A DNA stretch of 64,000 nucleotides from JAAYOS01 sp050950785 (GCA_050950785.1 JBMNIG010000029.1:62001-126000), one strand, 5' to 3'; counted from the stretch's first letter, positions 27,418-37,381 are shown. Program-made: numbers and translations. Notes: generated by a model from the letters alone, not told the origin.

Positions 27418-28823
27418 GCAATTTTGTTACAGAACAGGAAATGGAATATCAGCGCGAATGCATGCATAGAGTTGCCGCACAAAACAACGGTCGCACAGCT
27501 TGCGTAGATACTTATGGATGCCAACAAAATGAAGCTGATTCTGAACGCATGCGGGGCATGCTCACAGAAATGGGATATATACTTACCGACTCCGACGAAG
27601 CGGACGTCGTTATCATAAACACCTGCGCGGTTCGAGAGAATGCCGAAAATCGCGTCTTTGGTGTGATCGGGAGACTTGTGCATTCGAAGCGCAAAAACCC
27701 GTCGCAGATAATCATTCTTGCCGGTTGTATGGGCGGCGAGACATCTGTGAGAGAGAAAATCAAAAAAAGCTACAAGCATGTTGACGCTGTCCTCGACACC
27801 ACCTCGTTTTGGAGGCTTCCCGAGGTCATTCTCGGCATTCTTGAAGGAGATGCAACAGTTGCAGAGATAAATGCCGTAGACGGTGTGGTCTCGCCGGACA
27901 ACCGCATTGCCGAGGGAATGCCGGTGCAGCGTGTTTTCCCACACAAGGCGTGGATTTCGGTTATGTACGGCTGTAATAACTTCTGTACATATTGTATTGT
28001 GCCATATTTACGCGGTCGGGAACGCAGTAGGCGCAGTGAAGACATACTGCGAGAGATCCGCGGGGTAGTGGAAGACGGTTGTAAAGACATAACCCTCCTA
28101 GGCCAGAACGTAAACTCATATGGCAAAAACTCCGAAGGAGAGACCGACTTTGCCGGTTTGCTGGAAATGGCCGCAAAGGTTGACGGTGAGTTCCTCATAA
28201 GATTTATGACAAGCCATCCCAAGGATACGTCCAAAAAACTTCTGGATACGATGGCATCATATCCGAGAATTGCTCGCCATCTACACTTGCCCGTGCAGTC
28301 AGGGTCTGACCGGATCCTTAAAATCATGAACCGTCATTATACGTCCGAAAGCTATCTCGAGCTTATCCGATATGCAAAAAAGGTGATGCCCGATATAGTT
28401 CTGACAAGTGATATAATCGTCGGCTTCCCAGGCGAAACCGAGGAAGACTTCCAGCAAACACTTGATTTGGTTGCTGAAGTGGAATATGATTCATTGTTTA
28501 CCTTTATATACTCCCAACGTGAAGGGACTCCTGCAGCGAAAATGGAGGATCCCACTTCTCCGGAAGAGAAAAGTGACCGGTTTAATCGCCTGATCGAACT
28601 TCAAAATTCGATCTCGCTTAAAAAACACAGCGAATATGTTGGAAAAACATTGACTGCCCTTATAGACGGCGAAGGGAGAAGTGGTGAATTTAATTTGACT
28701 GCCCGCACAAATGGGGGAAGACTGATACATCTTAACGGAGATCCTTCGATGATAGGACGGTTTTCACCTGTTCGTATTACAAAGGCCACAACATGGTCTC
28801 TTGTTGGGGAAATAGTTAAGTAG
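27414..28823 (+). CDS. miaB: tRNA-2-methylthio-N6-dimethylallyladenosine synthase MiaB
   Basis: The 469-residue radical-SAM methylthiotransferase has an N-terminal UPF0004 domain with its three cluster cysteines (TYGCQQNEADSERM, NTCAVRENAENRV, AGCMGGE). The radical-SAM motif GCNNFCTYCIVPYLRGRERS and a C-terminal TRAM domain (about 400-469) follow. It adds a methylthio group to i6A37 of tRNAs reading UNN codons. It starts at a TTG seven bases after GGAGG and overlaps the cinA stop. MiaA, which makes its substrate, is encoded 4.7 kb downstream in the same block. Confidence 0.93.
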   Translation: MSNFVTEQEMEYQRECMHRVAAQNNGRTACVDTYGCQQNEADSERMRGMLTEMGYILTDSDEADVVIINTCAVRENAENRVFGVIGRLVHSKRKNPSQIIILAGCMGGETSVREKIKKSYKHVDAVLDTTSFWRLPEVILGILEGDATVAEINAVDGVVSPDNRIAEGMPVQRVFPHKAWISVMYGCNNFCTYCIVPYLRGRERSRRSEDILREIRGVVEDGCKDITLLGQNVNSYGKNSEGETDFAGLLEMAAKVDGEFLIRFMTSHPKDTSKKLLDTMASYPRIARHLHLPVQSGSDRILKIMNRHYTSESYLELIRYAKKVMPDIVLTSDIIVGFPGETEEDFQQTLDLVAEVEYDSLFTFIYSQREGTPAAKMEDPTSPEEKSDRFNRLIELQNSISLKKHSEYVGKTLTALIDGEGRSGEFNLTARTNGGRLIHLNGDPSMIGRFSPVRITKATTWSLVGEIVK

Positions 28824-28915
28824 ACAATAGTTTGCTTATTGCAAAGGAATTATTAATTAGTTATCGAAATAGTGTAAACATATTTGGAACAGTATGGTTG
28901 AGTGGGGTATTATGG

Positions 28916-31573
28916 ATGTCTGAAACACCGATGATGCGGCAATATAAAAAGATAAAGCGGCGCAATCCCGATTGCATTCTTTTCTTCAGGCTTGGTGACT
29001 TTTATGAAATGTTCGGAGATGATGCAGTCATTGCTGCAAAGGAGCTGGATTTGGTTCTGACCAGCCGCAGCAAGAACGTGCCTGAGGACGAGAGGATCCC
29101 GATGTGCGGTATTCCGTACCACGCGGCCGAAAGCTACATATCCAGGATGGTGGCTAAGGGGTATAAGATTGCTATTTGTGAACAGATGGAAGACCCCAAG
29201 TTGGCAAAAGGGTTAGTTAAGCGCGATATCGTAAGGATAATAACACCCGGAACAGCAATTGAAAGCTCCATGTTGGAGGACTCAAAAAACAACTTTATTT
29301 GTGCTGTGTACATTTCAGGACAAATGACATCTGCCGTGTCCAAGGACAGTGATCCCGATAGTGCCGGTGTTTGTTTTTGCGACCTTTCTACAGGAGAGGC
29401 ATATTGCGCTGAGTTTGCAGGTGATAAAGCGGTTGACCAATTGATAAACGAGCTTGGAAGATTTGCTCCTGCTGAAGCTCTGCTGAACGTTGTCGCAATG
29501 CAGGAATCGAAAGTTGTTGGATTTCTGCGTGACAAGCTGGGATGTATGGTGGAAGAGCTTCCCCAGTCAACACCTACAGGCGATGATGTTTGGGAGTTGG
29601 TAGAAAAACAGTTTGGCAAGGAAAACCCTCTAATTCAGAATGGAAGAAGACTATCTTGTGCTGCTAATGCCTGTGCAGCGCTGCTCCAATATCTCTACGA
29701 AACTCAAAAAACAGATTTAAGTCATATTCGCTCTTTGACCTACAATGATCAAGAAATGTTTATGGAGCTGGACTATACTGCGCGTAGAAACCTGGAGCTT
29801 TGTGAGACGATACGCACAGGAGAGAAAAAGGGCAGTTTGCTTTGGGTGCTGGACAAGACGCGTACTCCCATGGGAGGAAGGCTGATAAGGTCATGGCTTG
29901 AAAAGCCCCTTACAAATCCTGCTGCCATCAACAAGCGACTGACTGCTGTTGAAGAGCTACTACAGGATCACATACTCCGTGATAAGATCGTAGATGAGCT
30001 TAAGGGCATTTCCGACATGGAACGGATAATCGGCCGGGTAGTTTATGGGTCTGCCAATTGTCGTGATCTTCGTGCTTTGTCAGATGCCGCAAAACATATA
30101 CCTGTTATTAGAGAGCTGTTGCAGGATACAAAATCAGCCGCCCTGTCCGAAGTTAGCAGACAGGCCGATCCGCTTATGGATATTACGGAGTTGCTTGACA
30201 GTGCTATTGTGGATGACCCGCCTTTCTCTGTCCGGGAAGGTGGATTCATAAAAAGCGGATATAACGCGGATATTGATAAGCTTAGGGAAGTTCTTTCCGG
30301 TGGGCGGGGCAGTATTGCCTCATTCGAGGCTGATGAACGTGAGCGGACGGGCATAAAGTCACTCAAGGTTGGATATAACCGGGTGTTTGGGTATTATATA
30401 GAGGTTAGAAAATCAGGCTATGATCAGATACCCGAACACTACATACGTAAGCAAACGCTTGTTGACCGTGAAAGGTACATAACTGAAGAGCTAAAAGAAC
30501 TAGAGACTACTATCCTGACTGCAAGTGAACGTGTTACGGCTCTTGAATATGAGCTATTCACAGAGTTGCGCACATTGGTTGCAAATCAGCTACAAAGGAT
30601 CCAACAAACAGCACACGCCATAGCACAGTTGGACGTGTTTTGTTCGTTCGCTGAGTCTGCTTACAGAGGGCATTATTGCAGACCGGATGTTGACGACTCA
30701 GATCGCATTGAAATTACTGACGGCAGACATCCCGTGGTTGAAAGGATGCTTGCCGACGGTCTGTTTGTGCCAAATGACGTAAACATGGATTGCAGTGATA
30801 ATATGGTCTCCATCATTACCGGACCCAACATGGCCGGAAAGTCCACGTATATGCGCCAGGTAGCGCTTATTGTATTGATGGCTCAGGCTGGCAGCTTCGT
30901 GCCTGCTAAATCAGCGCGGATCGGAGCCGTGGATCGCATTTTTACCCGCATCGGGGCATCCGACGATCTGGCTTCGGGACAGTCGACATTTATGGTTGAA
31001 ATGAGTGAGGTCGCCGACATATTGCGAAACGCAACTTCAAAAAGCCTTCTTATTTTAGATGAGATCGGTCGAGGGACATCTACATTCGACGGAATGGCGA
31101 TCGCAAGAGCCGTTCTGGAATGGGTAAGCAATACAAAGCGTCTTGGCGCAAAGACTTTGTTTGCAACCCACTATCATGAGCTTACCGATCTTGAAAACCA
31201 AATCAGGGGTGTCAAAAACTACAATATCGCGGTCAAGAAAAGGGGCAGTGAGATCATCTTCTTACGAAAGATCGTGCCCGGCGGAACGGATCAAAGCTAC
31301 GGAATCGAGGTAGCAAGGCTTGCCGGTTTACCCGATGGGCTTATAAAAAGGGCAAATGAAATACTTCAGTCCCTTGAAAAAGGTGAGTTGAAGGCTCCGA
31401 TGAAAGATCGGATGCGTGAAGCTGACAAAGCTGAAAGCGACAGCGCTCAGATCTCGCTTCTTGACATGAGTGCAAATGAAGTGGTTGAAACCCTTAAGAA
31501 AGTAGAGCCGGACACCTTAACGCCTATAGAAGCGCTAAATCTCGTATACAAACTTAAGAAAAAAATACAATGA
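28916..31573 (+). CDS. mutS: DNA mismatch repair protein MutS
   Basis: The 885-residue protein starts with the mismatch-binding motif RLGDFYEMFGDDA (Phe-X-Glu wedge). The lever and clamp regions and the ATPase follow, with Walker A GPNMAGKSTYMRQ (about residue 640), Walker B LILDEIGRGTSTFDG and the ATLFATHYHEL-type switch (KTLFATHYHELTD). I start at the ATG at 28916; the open frame goes back to 28832, but MSETPMMRQYKKIKRR is the usual MutS opening. It recognises base mismatches and recruits MutL, encoded next. Confidence 0.94.
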   Translation: MSETPMMRQYKKIKRRNPDCILFFRLGDFYEMFGDDAVIAAKELDLVLTSRSKNVPEDERIPMCGIPYHAAESYISRMVAKGYKIAICEQMEDPKLAKGLVKRDIVRIITPGTAIESSMLEDSKNNFICAVYISGQMTSAVSKDSDPDSAGVCFCDLSTGEAYCAEFAGDKAVDQLINELGRFAPAEALLNVVAMQESKVVGFLRDKLGCMVEELPQSTPTGDDVWELVEKQFGKENPLIQNGRRLSCAANACAALLQYLYETQKTDLSHIRSLTYNDQEMFMELDYTARRNLELCETIRTGEKKGSLLWVLDKTRTPMGGRLIRSWLEKPLTNPAAINKRLTAVEELLQDHILRDKIVDELKGISDMERIIGRVVYGSANCRDLRALSDAAKHIPVIRELLQDTKSAALSEVSRQADPLMDITELLDSAIVDDPPFSVREGGFIKSGYNADIDKLREVLSGGRGSIASFEADERERTGIKSLKVGYNRVFGYYIEVRKSGYDQIPEHYIRKQTLVDRERYITEELKELETTILTASERVTALEYELFTELRTLVANQLQRIQQTAHAIAQLDVFCSFAESAYRGHYCRPDVDDSDRIEITDGRHPVVERMLADGLFVPNDVNMDCSDNMVSIITGPNMAGKSTYMRQVALIVLMAQAGSFVPAKSARIGAVDRIFTRIGASDDLASGQSTFMVEMSEVADILRNATSKSLLILDEIGRGTSTFDGMAIARAVLEWVSNTKRLGAKTLFATHYHELTDLENQIRGVKNYNIAVKKRGSEIIFLRKIVPGGTDQSYGIEVARLAGLPDGLIKRANEILQSLEKGELKAPMKDRMREADKAESDSAQISLLDMSANEVVETLKKVEPDTLTPIEALNLVYKLKKKIQ

Positions 31574-31634
31574 TCTGCTGCCGGACAAGGGTGCGGTATC
31601 AGCCGGGGAGTATTAGCCGGGGGATGAGGATATA

Positions 31635-33533
31635 ATGGGTAAGATATTAAAACTGGACAGGCATGTTGCGGATCTGATTGCCGCGGGGGAAGTGGTCGAG
31701 AGGCCGGCATCGGTCGTAAAGGAACTAGTAGAAAATGCCGTTGACGCCGGGGCCGACGCAATTACAGTAGAGATCAGACGCGGCGGCTTGGAGATGATAA
31801 GAGTTAGCGACAATGGCTCCGGAATCGAACCGGAGGACATCCGCACCGCATTTTTACGCCATGCAACCTCCAAAATCCGAAAAGCAGAAGACCTTGATTC
31901 GATATATACAATGGGGTTTAGAGGGGAAGCGCTGGCATCGATCGCGGCTGTATCCAAAGTCTCCGTGTTTTCAAGGGTCGAAGACTCTACCGCAGGCTTT
32001 TGCTATGAGATTGAAGGCGGGGACGAGAAGAGTTTTTCGGAGGCCGGTTGTCCTACAGGGACCACTATCATTGTAAGTGAACTTTTCTATAATACGCCTG
32101 CCCGCATGAAATTTGTAAAAAAGGACTCAACTGAAGCCGGGCATATACAAACTGTAGTTAGAAAAGCTGCTTTGGCAAGACCGGATATCTCCTTTAAGTT
32201 GATCCGGGATGGTGAGGAGATAATTCATACACCGGGAGACAACTCACTGCTTTCGGCAATGTACTGTACATATGGGAAGACTTTTGTTGCCGGCTTGGAA
32301 AAGGTCTCAGCCGTACACGAAGGGGTGCGCGTAACAGGTTATGTATCAAAGCCAACATATAGCCAGGGAAATAGAGCAAAGCAGGAGTTCTTTGTAAATG
32401 CCCGACCAATTAGGGCAAGGATTTTGACGGTTGCTTTAGAAGAAGCATATAAAAACAGGTTAATGGTAGGACGATATCCTGCGTGTGTACTTCAAATCGA
32501 AATCAATCCGGTCCTTCTGGATGTGAATGTACATCCAACCAAGAGTGAAGTAAAATTCGCATACGAGAAACCCGTATTTGACGCGGTGTATCTTGCGGTC
32601 AAAGCTGCGGTGGATGATGAGGACTCCAGGGCTGTTATACATTCAAAGCTTTCAAGTGCACCGAAGTTTGAAATGACCGATCAAAACTATGTCCAAACCA
32701 CCATGAGCGTGCAAAAAAATCCTGAATTCTACAATACTATGACTACCGAAAAATTCAGGGAGATATATTCATCGAATATAAGAACCGGATTTGAATCGAC
32801 CGATGCGTCGATTGGAAATGTGACCGATCATACGGATAAGGATAATATCGAGAGCACTATACCTGCTGATACGGTGGAGCTAAACGAACAGAAAATCGCA
32901 AGCATTGAAGAGAGTCCGGATGTATCTGATTATCATATCGATTATGGCAAGTCCGATAACGATCTTCCAAAGTGGAGGATATTGGGGGAAGCCTTTGAAA
33001 CTTATATCATTGTAGAAGATAGGGACGACATCCTCTTTATAGACAAGCATGCCGCCCATGAGCGTATGCTGTTCAACAAATTGCTTGAAAACCAGGATAA
33101 ACCTATTTCGCAGTATCTGCTTGAACCTGCGGTACTGCAGTTTGAACGCGATGATTTGGAGGATATAATATCAAACATAGATTTGCTGAGCAGTATGGGA
33201 TTTGAAATAGATGGATTTGGAGGAAACAGCATCATCGTGCGAGCTCTGCCGGAGGAGATCGATAGTGATGATGCAGAGGCATCTCTTCAGGAGATAGCCG
33301 AGAGCCTGCGGGCAAACCGCCGCATGACCATAACTAGTCGGCGTGAGGAAGTTTATCGTTTGGTTGCCTGCAAGGCGGCTCTTAAGGCGGGGAATAAATC
33401 TTCCTATATGGAGAACCATCAACTGGTCACAAGGGTGTTGGAGTTTGAAGATGTTCGATATTGCCCGCATGGGAGACCGGTTGTGGCTGTTCTCAAAAGA
33501 AGCGAGCTTGAGAAAAGATTCGGGAGGTCCTGA
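31635..33533 (+). CDS. mutL: DNA mismatch repair protein MutL
   Basis: The GHKL ATPase motifs are complete: ELVENAVDAGADAI, DNGSGI and GFRGEALASIAAVSKV. A variable linker (about residues 340-430) and the C-terminal endonuclease-type dimer domain follow. In the latter, the metal motif reads DKHAAHERMLFN where endonuclease MutL has DQHA-X2-E-X4-E. The Gln is Lys and the last Glu is Asn, while ACKAALKAG and CPHGRP are kept. Nicking activity is therefore uncertain. Length is 632 residues. The GGATGAGGA site fits the ATG. miaA starts two bases after its stop. Confidence 0.93.
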   Translation: MGKILKLDRHVADLIAAGEVVERPASVVKELVENAVDAGADAITVEIRRGGLEMIRVSDNGSGIEPEDIRTAFLRHATSKIRKAEDLDSIYTMGFRGEALASIAAVSKVSVFSRVEDSTAGFCYEIEGGDEKSFSEAGCPTGTTIIVSELFYNTPARMKFVKKDSTEAGHIQTVVRKAALARPDISFKLIRDGEEIIHTPGDNSLLSAMYCTYGKTFVAGLEKVSAVHEGVRVTGYVSKPTYSQGNRAKQEFFVNARPIRARILTVALEEAYKNRLMVGRYPACVLQIEINPVLLDVNVHPTKSEVKFAYEKPVFDAVYLAVKAAVDDEDSRAVIHSKLSSAPKFEMTDQNYVQTTMSVQKNPEFYNTMTTEKFREIYSSNIRTGFESTDASIGNVTDHTDKDNIESTIPADTVELNEQKIASIEESPDVSDYHIDYGKSDNDLPKWRILGEAFETYIIVEDRDDILFIDKHAAHERMLFNKLLENQDKPISQYLLEPAVLQFERDDLEDIISNIDLLSSMGFEIDGFGGNSIIVRALPEEIDSDDAEASLQEIAESLRANRRMTITSRREEVYRLVACKAALKAGNKSSYMENHQLVTRVLEFEDVRYCPHGRPVVAVLKRSELEKRFGRS

Positions 33534-33534
33534 T

Positions 33535-34479
33535 TTGAACAAAGTGATCTGTGTTGCCGGCCCTACGGCGTCCGGTAAGACATCCCTTGCAATAGATCTT
33601 GCATTAGCCCTCAACGGTGAAATCGTGTCATGTGATTCCATGCAAATTTACCGGGGTATGGACATAGGAACTGCTAAACCCGACATGGATGAAAGAAAGG
33701 GTATTCCCCACCATATGATGGACATTGCCGACCCTACAGAAGATTATTCAGTTGCACGATATGTGGAGGAAGCTTCCCGTTGCATCGACGACATCTTTCG
33801 TAGGGGAAAGGTCCCGGTCGTTGTAGGCGGAACCGGACTATATATGGATGCATTAATAAAAGGTTTATACTTTTCAAATGGAACAAGAAATGGTATACTG
33901 AGGAAAAGAATAGAAGATTTACATGACAGGTTTGGCGGTCCTCGGCTTTATCGTCACCTTAAGTCAATAGATCCGGGTGCTGCGGACAAGATCCATCCAA
34001 ACGACCGCAAAAGACTCTGCAGAGCCCTTGAGGTATATTACGGCTCCGAGAGGTCGATTTCTGCTCACAACGAGGAGACGAGGAAGCTGCCCCCGAGATA
34101 TAACGCCGTGTATATAGGGCTTGACTACAAAGACAGACAGATACTGTATTCCAGGATAAACGATAGGGTAGATCAAATGTTTCAGATGGGTCTGGTGGAA
34201 GAAGTGAAGCGCCTGTTGAACAAAGGTGAACTATCTGCGACAGCTTCTCAGGCTATCGGGTATAAAGAAATCATAGCGGCCATAAATGAAAATCTTCCTC
34301 TTGAGTCAGCCACGGAAGAGATAAAACGAGCTACCCGCCGCTATGCCAAGCGGCAGCTTACATGGTTTCGCAGGAATCCTCGGATCATCTGGTTTTACAA
34401 AGATTTGCAGAAATATGAGGACATATTACAGGCTTCGACAGAATATTTTTTAAGGTCGAGATACAATAATCAAGTATAG
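33535..34479 (+). CDS. miaA: tRNA dimethylallyltransferase MiaA
   Basis: The 314-residue protein has the P-loop GPTASGKTSLAIDLA and the substrate motifs SCDSMQIYRGMDIGTAKP and VVGGTGLYMDALIKG. The conserved QAIGYKEI near residue 240 is also present. It transfers the dimethylallyl group to A37 of tRNA, giving the substrate of MiaB. The start is a TTG seven bases after GGGAGG and almost touching the mutL stop. The longer frame starting at 33343 overlaps mutL and is not used. hfq follows, the usual neighbour. Confidence 0.92.
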   Translation: MNKVICVAGPTASGKTSLAIDLALALNGEIVSCDSMQIYRGMDIGTAKPDMDERKGIPHHMMDIADPTEDYSVARYVEEASRCIDDIFRRGKVPVVVGGTGLYMDALIKGLYFSNGTRNGILRKRIEDLHDRFGGPRLYRHLKSIDPGAADKIHPNDRKRLCRALEVYYGSERSISAHNEETRKLPPRYNAVYIGLDYKDRQILYSRINDRVDQMFQMGLVEEVKRLLNKGELSATASQAIGYKEIIAAINENLPLESATEEIKRATRRYAKRQLTWFRRNPRIIWFYKDLQKYEDILQASTEYFLRSRYNNQV

Positions 34480-34526
34480 GTGGAAAAGCTCTGCGTCTAG
34501 AAAAATAAAATTAAGGAGTTGCCATT

Positions 34527-34772
34527 ATGCAAAAAAACTATAATCTTCAGGACTTTTTCCTCAATCAAGCAAGAAAAGAAAGGATTCCCCTCACAGTTTT
34601 CCTGATGAATGGCGTACAGATGAAGGGACAGGTACGTGGTTTTGATAACTTTATTGTAATCATCGAAAGTGAAGGCAGACAACAAATGGTCTACAAGCAT
34701 GCCATCTCAACCATCATTCCTATCCGCTCTATTGATATGTCAGGTCTAACCAAGCAGGACGACGAAGAATAA
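34527..34772 (+). CDS. hfq: RNA-binding protein Hfq
   Basis: The 81-residue Sm-fold protein contains the Sm1 segment FLNQARKERIPLTVFLMNGV and the Sm2 motif QQMVYKHAISTIIP (canonical YKHAIS). It forms a ring hexamer that binds small RNAs and A-rich mRNA tails. An AAGGAG site lies nine bases before the ATG. The place after miaA is conserved in many bacteria. The acidic C-terminal tail is short, as in other Bacillota. Confidence 0.95.
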   Translation: MQKNYNLQDFFLNQARKERIPLTVFLMNGVQMKGQVRGFDNFIVIIESEGRQQMVYKHAISTIIPIRSIDMSGLTKQDDEE

Positions 34773-34804
34773 GAGTATACCAAAGTGAAGCGCAGGAAAT
34801 TTGA

Positions 34805-36028
34805 ATGAGACGAAACAGCCTTGTATCGGGACTGATCCTTTTACTTATTCTGATGGTAGTCGGCTACATGGCCTACTACATATTCGTAGCCGTCTCAAGT
34901 CCCCTTAAGACTGCTGAAGCTGTATTGTATACCGCAGAAGAAATCGTATCTATAAAGGGATACTTTTTCCGCGATGAGATTCCGGTTCCGATGGGCAACA
35001 ACCCGGTGCAAAAACTGCTTGTTTCAGAGGGAGAAAAGGTTCACAAGGGACAGGTGCTATCAGTTAGCTATGACAGCGAAGAGGATATGAAAATAGACCG
35101 TCAGCTTGAACAGACGGAGCAAATGATATCCCTGTTGATAGAGGCAGTTGATAGTGGGAACACCATTGACATATCCCAAGTTGACAAAAACATTTCTAAT
35201 CACCTGATAAACCTTATCTATGGTATTGAGCAGCCGAAGTCCACCGATATCAATCACGAGGCAAATAAGCTTAAGTCAAACGTACTTAAGAGGGGCCTTG
35301 CCTTTTCCAACTCAGGAAGTGAACAGGCATCTGCCGAATTGTCCCGGTTGGCTTCGGAAAAAAGACGTCTATCAGCTATGGCTCATAGGGGTACGGCATC
35401 TGTCAAATCACCGCAGTCAGGTTATTTTTCTGCTTCAGGCGATGGATTTGAGGGCGTTCTAACTATTGACAAAAGCAAGTCACTTACCCTTACAGAATTT
35501 TACGATTTGGAAGCTCTGAAAAGAACTGACAGTACCGGGTCATATTTTGGAAGACTGGCAACCGGGTTTGAGTGGCGATTTGCTGCGAGCATCCCTGAAA
35601 ATTACGCCAAAATGCTTGCCGAGGGGACTAGGGTCACTCTAAGGTTCACAGGGGACTATATAGGTGAAGTTAAAGTAACTGTTCTACGCATTAGCCAGGC
35701 GGAAAACGGGACATGTCTTGTGGTGTTTTCGGGATCAACTCATGTAAGTGAGCTGCTGGGACTTCGTTACCAGAGCGCAGATATCGTCCTTTCAAAATAT
35801 GAAGGTATACGTATACCAAAGCAAGCTCTGCGTATCAACGAGGAAGGTAAGACAGGGGTGTACTGTCTTGTCGCTTTTCAGGCGAAATTTGTCGAAACCG
35901 AGCAGATCTATGAACTCGATCATCATTATATAGTAAAATACGATCCCAACAGCACCGGAGGACTGCGACCCGGGGAAGAGATCATTGTGAGCTCCAAGAA
36001 CCTCTATGACGGTAAAATCGTGCAATAG
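34805..36028 (+). CDS. HlyD-like membrane-anchored protein of the hfq-sepF region
   Basis: The 407-residue protein has one N-terminal membrane segment (about residues 7-30). A HlyD/barrel-sandwich type domain follows (PVQKLLVSEGEKVHKGQVLS), then a helical stretch (about 100-195) and a second beta-rich half. Such proteins are found between hfq and yggS/sepF in several Clostridia. No ABC transporter or TolC-like partner is encoded nearby, so export is not supported. A role at the envelope near the division genes is only an inference. AGGA lies nine bases before the ATG. Confidence 0.72.
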   Translation: MRRNSLVSGLILLLILMVVGYMAYYIFVAVSSPLKTAEAVLYTAEEIVSIKGYFFRDEIPVPMGNNPVQKLLVSEGEKVHKGQVLSVSYDSEEDMKIDRQLEQTEQMISLLIEAVDSGNTIDISQVDKNISNHLINLIYGIEQPKSTDINHEANKLKSNVLKRGLAFSNSGSEQASAELSRLASEKRRLSAMAHRGTASVKSPQSGYFSASGDGFEGVLTIDKSKSLTLTEFYDLEALKRTDSTGSYFGRLATGFEWRFAASIPENYAKMLAEGTRVTLRFTGDYIGEVKVTVLRISQAENGTCLVVFSGSTHVSELLGLRYQSADIVLSKYEGIRIPKQALRINEEGKTGVYCLVAFQAKFVETEQIYELDHHYIVKYDPNSTGGLRPGEEIIVSSKNLYDGKIVQ

Positions 36029-36070
36029 CGGAGTGTCAATGTAATACAGTGGAGAGGAAAACCGGACACA

Positions 36071-36808
36071 ATGAACAACTCGATCAACAGCAATAACAAT
36101 GACAATCGTGCAAGAGAGATTCTAAGAAATGTCGCGCTCATAAGAGAGCGAATGATGACTGCAGCAATTTCTGCTGGAAGGAATCCTGACGAGATTTCCC
36201 TTGTAGCTGTTTCCAAGTCTTTTGACGCAGAAACTGTCAAGCTTTCTCACGACTGTGCTTTATCTGCGTATGGTGAAAACCGCGTTCAGGAGATGCTTGC
36301 AAAACAGGCAGAGGGTGCCTACGGAAATACTCCTGTGCATATGATTGGAACCCTGCAGAAAAACAAAGTAAACAAGGTCGTTGGAAAGGTTTCCCTTATC
36401 CAATCGGTCGATTCGATCGAGCTTGCTTGTTGCATATCCAGGCGCGCTGTGGCACTAGGTGTTACTCAGGAAATTCTCGTGCAAGTCAATATTGGCAGAG
36501 AATCGACAAAAGGGGGAGTATATCCCGAATGTGCTGATGAGCTGACGGCTATGATATCAGAGCTAGACGGGATAAAATTGCGGGGATTGATGGCAATACC
36601 ACCAAAAACTGAAGTTTCGTCCGAAAATATGAAATATTTCTTGGAAATGTATAAACTCTTAGTTGACATAAGAGGGAAAAAATACGATAATATATCTATG
36701 GACATCCTATCCATGGGCATGAGTGGAGATTTTGAAGCAGCTATTGCCGGAGGATCGAATATGATCCGGATTGGATCGGCAATATTTGGACAAAGAGATT
36801 CCCGGTAA
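36071..36808 (+). CDS. YggS/YlmE-family PLP homeostasis protein
   Basis: The 245-residue alanine-racemase-like TIM-barrel protein has the PLP-binding Lys in LVAVSKSF, the family motif YGENRVQEMLAKQ, and IGTLQKNKVNKVVG. The C-terminal signature LSMGMSGDFEAAIAGGSNMIRIGSAIFG is also present. Members carry PLP without known catalysis and balance vitamin B6 and amino-acid pools. In Gram-positive bacteria the gene (ylmE) sits just before sepF, as here. The GAGAGGA ribosome site is well placed. Confidence 0.92.
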   Translation: MNNSINSNNNDNRAREILRNVALIRERMMTAAISAGRNPDEISLVAVSKSFDAETVKLSHDCALSAYGENRVQEMLAKQAEGAYGNTPVHMIGTLQKNKVNKVVGKVSLIQSVDSIELACCISRRAVALGVTQEILVQVNIGRESTKGGVYPECADELTAMISELDGIKLRGLMAIPPKTEVSSENMKYFLEMYKLLVDIRGKKYDNISMDILSMGMSGDFEAAIAGGSNMIRIGSAIFGQRDSR

Positions 36809-36862
36809 TATGCCATGTAAGGATATAACTTAGAATATATACCGCACAGGAGGAGAATATAA

Positions 36863-37303
36863 ATGAGCCTTTTTGATGAACTAAAGCGTCTGGCGAGACC
36901 TTATGCAGAAGATAATGAGGACGAGTTTGAAGGCTTTGAACCTCGCTCTGCTATCAGGGAACGCAGTACCGGCCTGGAAGTAAATCTCGATACTAAGCGC
37001 GACAAGGTAGTAAACATACACGCAACAACTCAGCTTTCGGTAGTATTGGTCAAACCTGAGAGATTTGAAAATGCTGCAGAGATAGCTGATCATCTGCGTG
37101 AAAAGAGAACTGTCGTCTTAAACCTTGAGTCAACTAATAAGGACATTGCGCGCAGGCTCCTTGACTTCCTGAGCGGTGTAGCATATGCAAATGAGGGGAA
37201 AATCAAAAAAGTAGCAAATTCAACTTACATAATCACACCTTTCAATGTTGAAATCCTCGGTGACATTATTGATGAGTTGGAAAACAACGGGCTGTACTTT
37301 TAA
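36863..37303 (+). CDS. sepF: Cell division protein SepF
   Basis: The 146-residue protein has a short N-terminal membrane-targeting helix (MSLFDELKRLARPYAED), a linker and the SepF core. The core carries VVLVKPERFENAAEIADHLR, VVLNLESTNKDIARRLLDFL and IKKVANSTYIITPFNVEI. SepF polymerises and ties FtsZ filaments to the membrane at the septum. GGAGGAG precedes the ATG. A terminator-like hairpin lies between it and divIVA. Confidence 0.94.
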   Translation: MSLFDELKRLARPYAEDNEDEFEGFEPRSAIRERSTGLEVNLDTKRDKVVNIHATTQLSVVLVKPERFENAAEIADHLREKRTVVLNLESTNKDIARRLLDFLSGVAYANEGKIKKVANSTYIITPFNVEILGDIIDELENNGLYF

Positions 37304-37329
37304 CGCAAAATCCGCTGGCGGATAATGGC

Positions 37330-37358
37330 AAAGGCCGGGCGTTAAGTCCGGCCTTTTT
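37330..37358 (+). terminator. Terminator-like hairpin between sepF and divIVA
   Basis: A 9-bp perfect stem (AAAGGCCGG with its complement) with a 9-base loop is followed by TTTTTC. It ends only about 24 bases before the divIVA start, so divIVA either depends on read-through or has a promoter within the hairpin region. Confidence 0.72.
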
Positions 37359-37381
37359 CGAAATGTAAGGGAGGTATTGAG

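Noticed and set aside
33343..33534. Extended N-terminus of MiaA inside mutL
   Set aside because: The P-loop should lie about ten residues from the start; the TTG at 33535 with GGGAGG fits the family.
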